A stretch of DNA of 6,266 nt, taken from Cellvibrionales bacterium UBA3090. GTDB taxonomy: Bacteria; Pseudomonadota; Gammaproteobacteria; Pseudomonadales; Porticoccaceae. Below the pieces are notes generated by a model. It did no database searches. It was not told where the DNA came from and saw nothing but the letters and a program-made list of their open reading frames with translations. Positions 1 to 5,708 of the stretch are shown here, piece by piece (the first letter of the stretch is position 1; every line of letters begins with the position of its first letter). The stretch lies in NCBI GenBank assembly GCA_002367235.1, contig DFBC01000149.1:1-6266 (forward strand), in the 5' to 3' direction. A program made the translations under genes and the position numbers.

Positions 1-587
1 ATACCGTCCACCTTCCTGCGAATAGCTTCTTGTGCGGCCGCTTGTTCAAATGTAGCAATAGCTTCTCGGGAGTTTTTCACCCGGTTTTTAATGTAATAGG
101 CCAGCGACCAGTACGGTAATCCCAAATATTTCCGGATTCGATTGCCCCAGCGGTTTATGCGAATTAGAAGACTGTAAGCGGCGTAACCGATGATTTTGGT
201 CAGTCGATTGCAAAGCACCGCATGATCGAATTCGTCGCCATGAGTTAGCAGCAGTTTTTTTCCCGCCCGGGTCGTGTGGATATATTCATTATGGATCTTG
301 ATGTTCAATACCGAGGTACCAATAATCTCCCGTACCAGTTCATCGTGATTGCCGGGAATATAAATGACGCTGGTGCCACTATTGGCCAGTGAAATGATTT
401 TTCGCAGTACTGCATGATGGCTTGGGGGCCAAAAAAAAGATCGCTTCATTGCCCATAGATCTATCATATCTCCAACCAGATACAGGGTGTCGCAACTGGT
501 GCTCTTTAGAAAATCGAGCAAGAACTCTGCCTTACAGTCGCGGTCTCCCAGATGAATGTCAGATAACCAGATAGCGGGGTAGTGCAT
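1..587 (-). CDS. LpxH-like metallophosphoesterase (UDP-2,3-diacylglucosamine diphosphatase family), N-terminal part
   Basis: Calcineurin-like metallophosphoesterase of the COG2908 type, often annotated as UDP-2,3-diacylglucosamine diphosphatase, the lipid A pathway step that releases UMP to give lipid X at the inner membrane. Translating the minus strand from ATG at 587-585 gives 195 codons plus two bases with no stop, so the C-terminus lies beyond the left edge; relatives are about 240-280 residues. Metal-site motifs visible: SDIHLG (9-14, D10 and H12), GDMIDLW (39-45, D40 and D43), GNHDE (79-83, N80 and H81) and THGDEFD (115-121). The final GHxH-type motif would be off the window. A strong AAGGAG lies 6 bases before the ATG, which fixes the start. 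E. coli LpxH has GNRD where this protein has GNHD, so it belongs to the LpxH-like group with sequences resembling LGLPYWSL (155-162 here) and may not be the main LpxH enzyme. Family assignment is firm; the substrate is inferred. Confidence 0.9.
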   Translation of the reverse strand, partial: MHYPAIWLSDIHLGDRDCKAEFLLDFLKSTSCDTLYLVGDMIDLWAMKRSFFWPPSHHAVLRKIISLANSGTSVIYIPGNHDELVREIIGTSVLNIKIHNEYIHTTRAGKKLLLTHGDEFDHAVLCNRLTKIIGYAAYSLLIRINRWGNRIRKYLGLPYWSLAYYIKNRVKNSREAIATFEQAAAQEAIRRKVDG

Positions 588-618
588 AGTGCTCTCCTTT
601 TTATCGCCAAGGTAGCGG

Positions 619-648
619 ATACAAATGACAAAAAGGTGGCAGTTTCAA
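619..648 (-). promoter_or_regulatory. Possible weak sigma-70 promoter for the LpxH-like gene
   Basis: Read on the minus strand, TTGAAA (648-643) is followed after 18 bases by TTGTAT (624-619). The -35 matches the consensus well but the -10 matches only about half. It lies some 32 bases before the ATG at 587, a sensible distance. It also overlaps the plus-strand sigma-54-like element. Low confidence because the -10 is poor. Confidence 0.22.
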
Positions 649-652
649 TGCA
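637..652 (+). promoter_or_regulatory. Candidate sigma-54 (-24/-12) promoter for the efflux operon
   Basis: The bases TGGCAG-TTTCA-ATGCA match the RpoN consensus TGGCAC-N5-TTGCA at 9 of 11 defined positions. The essential GG (638-639) and GC (650-651) are separated by exactly 10 bases, as sigma-54 requires. Initiation would be expected near 663, giving a leader of about 120-145 bases before the adaptor start. I did not identify a bacterial enhancer-binding-protein site upstream. The match is seen in the sequence; promoter activity is inferred. Confidence 0.4.
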
Positions 653-725
653 GTTTTGTGGCATGGCTTAATGAGTGTGAGCCTCCGGTATCAGGCAACA
701 AATACAGATGGCTGGCCATATGTAT

Positions 726-746
726 GTGCAATAGGTAAGGTGCAAT
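726..746 (+). repeat. Short direct repeat GTGCAAT x2 upstream of adaptor gene
   Basis: GTGCAAT occurs at 726-732 and again at 740-746, with 7 bases between copies and 14 bases from start to start. It sits just upstream of the GATAAT hexamer, where a regulator could bind. Seven-base repeats can arise by chance, so binding is only a possibility. Confidence 0.3.
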
Positions 747-757
747 CGGGTTTTGAC

Positions 758-763
758 GATAAT
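758..763 (+). promoter_or_regulatory. Possible -10 element (GATAAT) upstream of adaptor
   Basis: GATAAT matches the sigma-70 -10 consensus at 5 of 6 positions. No good -35 lies 16-18 bases upstream (GTAAGG at 735-740), so it would need an activator. Transcription would begin near 770, just before the ATG at 782. This would leave room for a ribosome site only for the ATG at 809. Confidence 0.22.
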
Positions 764-808
764 GTGTTGTAATTAGCGAGAATGACATTTAGTGAAGGTA
801 GCGTTCAG

Positions 809-1972
809 ATGATGGCCGGGCTAAAAAAAATACTTCCCCCTCTGATCATTTTGGTTGTTGCGGTATTGGTTGTGACAGGGCTGGCAATGTCGCGACCACA
901 GCCCGAACAGCAGCCATTGAGCGAGCCTCCGGTGCCAAAAATTCCAGCGATGATTGCTGAGCCGGGGCCGCATCAGCTGATTGTTTCAGCTCAGGGAACC
1001 GTGCAACCTAAACGGGAAATTGCCTTGGCCACCCAAGTTTCCGGGCAGGTGGTCTCTGTGGCCGACTTATTTGTTGACGGTGGTTTCTTTAAGCAGGGAG
1101 ACACACTGCTTCAGCTCGATCTGCGAGACTATAAAATTGAAGTCGTCAGGGCAAAATCCCGTGTGGCGGAAGCAGAGCAAGTGCTCGCTACAGAACAGGG
1201 TCGGGTATTTCAAGCTAAGCGAGAGTGGCGCGACCTGGGCAATAAAGCGGGGAACGCACTATTTTTGAGAGAGCCGCAATTAAAAGCCGCTGAAGCCGCA
1301 GTTGAGGCGGCAAAGGCTGACCTCGATCAGGCCAGGCTCAACCTTGAGAGAACGACGATAAAGGCACCTTTTGATGGGCGAATACGCACCATCGAGGTAA
1401 ATCTTGGTCAATACCTGTCTGCCGGTATGAAGGTTGCACAAATCTTTGCTGTTGATTCGGCAGAAATTAAATTGCCGTTAACCGCATCTCAGAGTGAATT
1501 GTTGGCATTGCCGCTAATGCCCAATCAAGAGGTGACCTTGCCGGTCACACTCTCCACTAAAGCCGGTGATCATAAGTGGCAGGGATATATGTCCCGCACT
1601 GATGCCAGCATCGATCCTCGTAGCAGGGTGATGTACGGTATTGCGGAGGTGGACAAACCACTTGAAAGCAACCCCCCCTTGATGGTGGGCTCATTTGTTA
1701 ATGCTGAGATATTGGGCCGAACTTTTGATGATGTGGTGGCCATTCCGCGTATGGCACTTTATGAAAAAGACAATGTGTTAGTTATTGGCGACGAACACCG
1801 GCTGAAGATACAGCCGGTAAGTGTGTTGCAACACCGTGGAGAGGCCGCCTTTATTCGTGGCGTTAGACCTGGCGCTATTATTCTGCTTGAGCGGCCAGGC
1901 TATGTGGTAACGGGGATGAAGATTGATCCTGTTATTATCGACCCAGAGAACCCTAGGGTTCAGTTACCATGA
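809..1972 (+). CDS. RND efflux periplasmic adaptor (HlyD/AcrA-type membrane fusion protein)
   Basis: Periplasmic adaptor that couples an RND permease to an outer-membrane channel. The reading frame is open from ATG 782 (396 residues), but that start has no usable ribosome site. ATG 809 (388 residues) has GAAGG at 794-798, 10 bases upstream, and places the LKKILPP segment and membrane anchor right at the N-terminus, so I prefer it. Using 809 numbering: membrane segment about 8-27 with no lipobox cysteine, so it is anchored rather than a lipoprotein. Then comes the first lipoyl half (about 58-104, containing ATQVSGQVV and GDTLLQLD), an alpha-helical hairpin rich in Ala, Glu and Lys (about 108-180), the second lipoyl half starting IKAPFDGRI (184-192), and beta-barrel and membrane-proximal domains to the end. 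Its stop overlaps the permease start by four bases. Pump substrate cannot be read from sequence. Confidence 0.92.
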   Translation: MMAGLKKILPPLIILVVAVLVVTGLAMSRPQPEQQPLSEPPVPKIPAMIAEPGPHQLIVSAQGTVQPKREIALATQVSGQVVSVADLFVDGGFFKQGDTLLQLDLRDYKIEVVRAKSRVAEAEQVLATEQGRVFQAKREWRDLGNKAGNALFLREPQLKAAEAAVEAAKADLDQARLNLERTTIKAPFDGRIRTIEVNLGQYLSAGMKVAQIFAVDSAEIKLPLTASQSELLALPLMPNQEVTLPVTLSTKAGDHKWQGYMSRTDASIDPRSRVMYGIAEVDKPLESNPPLMVGSFVNAEILGRTFDDVVAIPRMALYEKDNVLVIGDEHRLKIQPVSVLQHRGEAAFIRGVRPGAIILLERPGYVVTGMKIDPVIIDPENPRVQLP

Positions 1973-4900
1973 GTGCTACCAGTAAGGGGCTTATCGCGTG
2001 GTTTGTTAATAACCCCATAGCGGCCAATTTGCTGATGCTGATGATTTTGGTCGGCGGCTTTACCGGGCTGTCTGGCCTAGATAAAGAAATGTTTCCCAAA
2101 ATTCCTAGGGATGTGGTGCAGGTGGTCGTGCCCTATCCGGGCGCAGGCCCAAAAGAGGTTGAAGAGCAGATCTGTATTCGGATCGAAGAAGAGATTCACG
2201 ATCTGGATGGTATTGAAGAGCTTCGCTCATTTGCCTATCAAGGTGCGGGGCGGATAGAGGTTGAGGTAGCCGATGGCTACGATACTCAAAAACTACTCAA
2301 TGATGTTAAGACTCGAGTCGATGCAATTAATACCTTTCCGGTTAATTCCGAGCGACCTCAGATTAGAGAAATTCTTGCCAGAACTCAGATTCTTAGTATT
2401 GCGGTGGCAGGGACGCTGAATGAGCGGGATCTAAAGCGACTGGCAGAAGACATTCGGGATGAAGTGATCGAGCTGCCAGGTGTGACGTTGGCAGAGATTG
2501 GTGGAACCCGGCCCGAAGAAGTCTCTGTCGAGGTCTCTGAAGAAACTCTGCGCCAGTACCAGCTTCACTTTAATGATGTCGTGGAGGCTATTCGTCGCTC
2601 TTCCATTAACTTGCCGGCGGGTGAGGTGCGAGAAGAGGCGGGGGATATCGTCCTGCAAACTCGAGGACAAGCCTATAGTCGGCGGGATTTTGAAGATATT
2701 GTCGTGTTGAGAAACGCCGATGGCACACAGGTCCTCCTCGGTGAGATCGCCCATATTAATGATGGGTTTGCCGAGCAGGACGTGGTGTCCAAGTTTAATG
2801 GCAAGCCAGCAGTATTTATAAACCTATTTAATACTCGTAACCCCGATGTAATAACGACGTCCACCGCCGTGAGGGCGTACATCGAGAAAAAAACACCAAC
2901 CCTACAAGAGGGTGTGGAGCTGGCAGTGTGGCGCGATCTTTCGGTTTATCTCAGTAGTCGAATAGAGCTGTTGCTGCGAAATGCACTGGGTGGGCTAATT
3001 CTGGTGTTTGCGTTGCTGGTACTTTTTTTACGCCCTGCATTGGCGTTTTGGGTGGCAGCCGGAATAGGGATTTCCTATTTGGGTGCGCTATGGCTAATGC
3101 CCTATTTGGGCATTAGCGTCAACGTGGTGTCGATGTTTGCCTTTTTGCTGATTCTTGGCATTGTGGTAGACGATGCTATTGTCGTGGGCGAAAGTATTCA
3201 CTCTCATTACGAGCGAGGATTAAATGGTTCTGACAGCGCTTCAATCGGTGCTCTGTCCGTTTCAAAGCCAGTTACCTTTGCTGTGATTACCACCATGATT
3301 GTGTTTGTGCCCATGCTGCTGTTGCCAGGAGATTCCACCAAGCTGATGGTGGTGATGCCAAAGGTGGCGATTATTGCGCTGGCATTTTCACTGCTGGAAT
3401 CTTTTTTGATACTGCCTGCACACTTGCGTCATATGAAGCCAGAGAAAGAGCCCCGCTGGTTAGTGGCGCGCTGGGTTCATCATGCGAGGCAGCATGCCTC
3501 CTCCGCTTTAAAGCGTTTTGCCGAAAACTTGTACCGACCATTTTTAGAGCGTGCCTTGCGACATAGTGCTATCACTATAGCGACCTTTATTGCGATATTG
3601 ATTGTGGTTTTGGGGTTTTTCTTTACCGGCTGGTTGCGCGTGTCATTTTTTCCGGTAGTCGAGGGTGAATACTTGCGAGCCTCGGCTGAACTACAAGAAG
3701 GCACCGGTTTTAACCGGTCACTGGAGGTTATGGCACAGTTAGAGGCGGCGGTGCAGGCTTTGAAAAAGGAACCATTGCTAATCAGTGAGGATGGTCAGTC
3801 AGTATTGAAAAACCACTTTGCCGAAAGTAATGAAAACAATGTCTCAATTGTGCTCGAGTTGTCGAGCAATGAAAGCCGCTCAGTATCTTCCCGTGATGTA
3901 GCAGAACTATGGCGAAAGCACATTGGTTCTGTAGAAAATGTGGAGGAGTTCGATGTTGAATATACGCTGATGGGTAAGCCTAAAGATATCAATCTGGTGT
4001 TAAAAGGGCGGGATATCAATGCGCTTCGAGGGGCGACCAGTGACATTGAGTCTGCCTTGTTGAGTTATCCCGGAGTTTATAATGTTTCGGACTCTATGCG
4101 GTCGGCGGGTAAGGAAATAGAGATCAGCTTGACGGATCATGCCGACACACTGGGTATTGGCCTCAGTGACATTGCCAATCAATTGCGCAATGCCTTTTAT
4201 GGTGCGGAAGCTCAGCGTATTCCCCGTGAACGTGAAGATGTGAAGGTCATGGTGCGCTACCCTGCCAAAGAGCGAGCCACTCTGGCCTCTCTGGATGAGA
4301 TGAGAATTCGCACAGGGGATGGCCGTGAGCTGCCCTTTGATGCGGTTGCCGATGCCGAGTTTGTTCCGGGTTATACCGAAATTAAACGTCGGGACCGAAT
4401 GCGGATGGTGGAAATCAAAGGTGAGCTGTCGAGGGGGGCTGTATCAGCCAATGAGATTGTTTTTGCACTTAAAAAACAATACTGGCCTGAACTTGAAGCA
4501 AAATATCCAGGTATTTCATTGCAGATTGATGGAGCCCAAAAAGATCAGACCGAATTTGAATCTGGCTTTCTGCAAATGATGGCGTTGGCGCTGTTGGCGA
4601 TCTATGCTTTCTTGGCTATTGAGTTTCGCTCCTATTGGCAGCCGGTCATTATTCTTAGTGCCGTGCCTTTTGGTATTGCGGGCGCGATTCTCGGTCACAT
4701 GTTACTTGGTAAAGAAATTAGCATGCCTTCGATGATGGGGGTGTTGGCCGCGGCAGGCGTGGTCGTCAATGATAACCTGGTGTTGATCGACCGCATCAAC
4801 CAATTGGTAAAAGAGGGTTGGCACCCCTGTGAGGCAGTGATTCGGGGTGCGCGCGATCGCTTTCGCCCCATCGTGTTAACGTCGCTCACCACCTTTTTTG

Positions 4901-5100
4901 GTCTGCTGCCCATTTTGTTTGAGAAAAGTGCACAAGCTCAATTCTTGATACCCATGGTGATTTCATTGGCCTTTGGGGTGTTGTTGGCGACCTTTGTGAC
5001 TTTATTATTAGTGCCCGCGATCTATTTAACTGGAGAGAGGGCAAAGGAAATGGTACGGCGTTGGCGGACAGGTGTTGTCCCGTCAGAAGAAATTGTCTAG
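1969..5100 (+). CDS. RND efflux permease (AcrB/HAE-type inner-membrane transporter)
   Basis: Proton-driven resistance-nodulation-division transporter that takes substrates from the periplasm or outer leaflet and passes them to the adaptor and an outer-membrane channel. It is complete at 1043 residues (AcrB has 1049). The layout is canonical: TM1 about 14-36; first periplasmic domain with VPYPGAGPKEVEEQ (54-67); TM2-TM6 about 338-488; TM7 about 535-557; second periplasmic domain beginning FFPVVEGEYLRASAELQEGT; TM8-TM12 about 867-1020. TM4 carries GIVVDDAIVVGE (397-408), with D401 and D402 matching AcrB D407/D408. TM10 has GVVVNDNLVLID (930-941), so N934 replaces AcrB K940. R964 and T971 match AcrB R971/T978. 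ATG 1969 overlaps the adaptor stop (ATGA), implying translational coupling; TAGGG at 1954-1958 may help as a ribosome site. It could export drugs, detergents, bile-like compounds or lipids; there is no HME-specific evidence for metals. No channel gene follows. Confidence 0.96.
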   Translation: MSATSKGLIAWFVNNPIAANLLMLMILVGGFTGLSGLDKEMFPKIPRDVVQVVVPYPGAGPKEVEEQICIRIEEEIHDLDGIEELRSFAYQGAGRIEVEVADGYDTQKLLNDVKTRVDAINTFPVNSERPQIREILARTQILSIAVAGTLNERDLKRLAEDIRDEVIELPGVTLAEIGGTRPEEVSVEVSEETLRQYQLHFNDVVEAIRRSSINLPAGEVREEAGDIVLQTRGQAYSRRDFEDIVVLRNADGTQVLLGEIAHINDGFAEQDVVSKFNGKPAVFINLFNTRNPDVITTSTAVRAYIEKKTPTLQEGVELAVWRDLSVYLSSRIELLLRNALGGLILVFALLVLFLRPALAFWVAAGIGISYLGALWLMPYLGISVNVVSMFAFLLILGIVVDDAIVVGESIHSHYERGLNGSDSASIGALSVSKPVTFAVITTMIVFVPMLLLPGDSTKLMVVMPKVAIIALAFSLLESFLILPAHLRHMKPEKEPRWLVARWVHHARQHASSALKRFAENLYRPFLERALRHSAITIATFIAILIVVLGFFFTGWLRVSFFPVVEGEYLRASAELQEGTGFNRSLEVMAQLEAAVQALKKEPLLISEDGQSVLKNHFAESNENNVSIVLELSSNESRSVSSRDVAELWRKHIGSVENVEEFDVEYTLMGKPKDINLVLKGRDINALRGATSDIESALLSYPGVYNVSDSMRSAGKEIEISLTDHADTLGIGLSDIANQLRNAFYGAEAQRIPREREDVKVMVRYPAKERATLASLDEMRIRTGDGRELPFDAVADAEFVPGYTEIKRRDRMRMVEIKGELSRGAVSANEIVFALKKQYWPELEAKYPGISLQIDGAQKDQTEFESGFLQMMALALLAIYAFLAIEFRSYWQPVIILSAVPFGIAGAILGHMLLGKEISMPSMMGVLAAAGVVVNDNLVLIDRINQLVKEGWHPCEAVIRGARDRFRPIVLTSLTTFFGLLPILFEKSAQAQFLIPMVISLAFGVLLATFVTLLLVPAIYLTGERAKEMVRRWRTGVVPSEEIV
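3093..3117. repeat. Perfect 10-bp inverted repeat inside permease gene
   Basis: GCTAATGCCC (3093-3102) and GGGCATTAGC (3108-3117) are perfectly complementary around a 5-base TATTT loop. The hairpin falls within codons for the stretch between TM3 and TM4. It is not followed by a T-run, so it is not a terminator. It may slow translation or be a product of codon choice. Confidence 0.6.
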
Positions 5101-5103
5101 GAA

Positions 5104-5140
5104 TTCTTGGGTTCTGGATCTAGGCCCGAGAAACTATTTT
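5104..5140 (+). terminator. Possible rho-independent terminator after the efflux operon
   Basis: TTCTTGGG (5104-5111) can pair with CCCGAGAA (5125-5132), an 8-bp stem with one G-U pair and a 13-base loop. It is followed by ACTATTTT, an interrupted T-rich run. It starts 4 bases after the permease stop. The long loop and imperfect tail make it a moderate or leaky terminator. The AT-rich stretch after it includes AATAAT (5142-5147), a possible -10 for the next gene, but with no clear -35. Confidence 0.45.
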
Positions 5141-5171
5141 AAATAATCGTCAGAACATTGGTTGGAAAGCG

Positions 5172-5654
5172 ATGAACCCACTAATTACGGCAACTGATCT
5201 AGCGATGATCATTCAGTTATCCGTCGCCCCTGTTTTTCTGCTCGCAGGTGTCGCGGGTTTTCTTAATGTAATGTCTGGACGTTTAGGGCGGATTGTTGAC
5301 CGTGCCCGGGTTGTTGAGGTGCGAGAGTCCAGACTCAACGATCCTCAGCTGCGTGCGGTTGCTCATAGGGAATTAGTGGTCTTGTGGCGACGAGTCAATA
5401 TTATTAACTGGTCAATTGGCTTCTGTACGGCCGCGGGCCTAATGGTGTGTACACTTATTGTGAGTCTTTTTATCGGAGGTTTTTGGCGGTTAAATATTGG
5501 CAGCTGGATAGTTGGTTTTTTTGTTCTGGCGCTGGTGTTGTTGATCGTTTCATTAATGTACTTTCTGAAAGAAGTGCAGTTGGCAACGCGGACACTGCGC
5601 ATTGGCAAAGAGCTGCCCTTAGAGGAACTACCTTCGGTTTTCAGTGATGATTGA
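5172..5654 (+). CDS. DUF2721 family membrane protein
   Basis: Small inner-membrane protein of 160 residues, full length for DUF2721, a family without an established function. It has three predicted membrane segments at about 13-34, 77-104 and 108-132. Just after the first is the conserved motif NVMSGRLGRIVDR (32-44), which with IQLSVAPVFLLAG (14-26) is the family signature. A basic, charged loop (about 37-76) separates TM1 from TM2 and is probably cytosolic. A charged, acidic tail (133-160) ends in FSDD. ATG 5172 has TGGAAAG directly upstream (5163-5169, GGA five bases from the ATG). It lies 71 bases after the permease on the same strand, with a possible terminator between, so it may be read from its own promoter or by read-through. 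No catalytic residues are recognisable. Family call is strong; function unknown. Confidence 0.88.
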   Translation: MNPLITATDLAMIIQLSVAPVFLLAGVAGFLNVMSGRLGRIVDRARVVEVRESRLNDPQLRAVAHRELVVLWRRVNIINWSIGFCTAAGLMVCTLIVSLFIGGFWRLNIGSWIVGFFVLALVLLIVSLMYFLKEVQLATRTLRIGKELPLEELPSVFSDD

Positions 5655-5655
5655 G

Positions 5656-5694
5656 CTACCCCTTGTGCGTATTAATTGGCGCTAGGGGTAGTTT
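5656..5694 (+). terminator. Strong hairpin terminator between convergent genes
   Basis: CTACCCCT (5656-5663) pairs perfectly with AGGGGTAG (5684-5691). Past one T/T mismatch, GTGC (5665-5668) pairs with GCGC (5679-5682) with one G-U, leaving a 10-base loop. It begins one base after the DUF2721 stop. The plus-strand tail is only TTT followed by GG, and the minus-strand tail is not T-rich. Termination is therefore most likely for the plus-strand gene, though the stem may also protect the 3' end of the convergent transcript. Confidence 0.6.
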
Positions 5695-5708
5695 GGCGCA
5701 GTCAGATG

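Larger units (their letters stand above)
588..808. other. Divergent intergenic region between phosphoesterase and efflux operon
   Basis: About 220 bases separate the left-pointing phosphoesterase start from the preferred adaptor start. It must hold promoters for both directions. Visible elements are the ribosome site of the minus-strand gene next to 587, a sigma-54-like element at 637-652, a weak minus-strand sigma-70-like pair at 619-648, a GTGCAAT direct repeat at 726-746 and a GATAAT hexamer at 758-763. No adjacent regulator gene, riboswitch fold or strong operator palindrome was recognised. Confidence 0.7.

Noticed and set aside
431..438. A8 tract (T8 in coding sense) in the LpxH-like gene.
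   Set aside because: It encodes Ser-Phe-Phe-Trp in the family-conserved position before WPPSHH, and the frame is intact; a sequencing slip or phase switch is not needed to explain it.
753..758. TTGACG resembling a -35 element.
   Set aside because: The nearest -10-like hexamer downstream (TGTAAT at 769-774) is only 10 bases away, far too close for sigma-70.
671..772. A 33-codon open frame just upstream of the adaptor, ending 9 bases before ATG 782.
   Set aside because: It has no Shine-Dalgarno, no recognisable composition of a leader peptide (no attenuator-type residue run) and no following terminator hairpin; it is most likely chance.
2431..2754. A 107-codon minus-strand open frame inside the permease gene, and similar opposite-strand frames at 3480-3704, 3795-4046 and 4695-4913.
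   Set aside because: They lie wholly within a clearly real RND permease, have no recognisable domains and read as antisense shadows.
3703..3718. Palindrome-like ACCGGTTTTAACCGGT (7-bp arms) within the permease gene.
   Set aside because: It encodes part of the conserved segment EGTGFNRSL at the start of the second periplasmic domain; the symmetry is explained well enough by coding constraint.
3851..3868. TGCTCGA and TCGAGCA forming a 7-bp hairpin with a 4-base loop.
   Set aside because: Short, inside coding sequence, with no T-run; expected at low frequency by chance in this length.
4038..4174. The 11-base string CAGTGACATTG occurs twice (4038-4048 and 4164-4174).
   Set aside because: Both copies encode Ser-Asp-Ile in the same frame within unrelated parts of the permease; no flanking similarity suggests a repeat unit.
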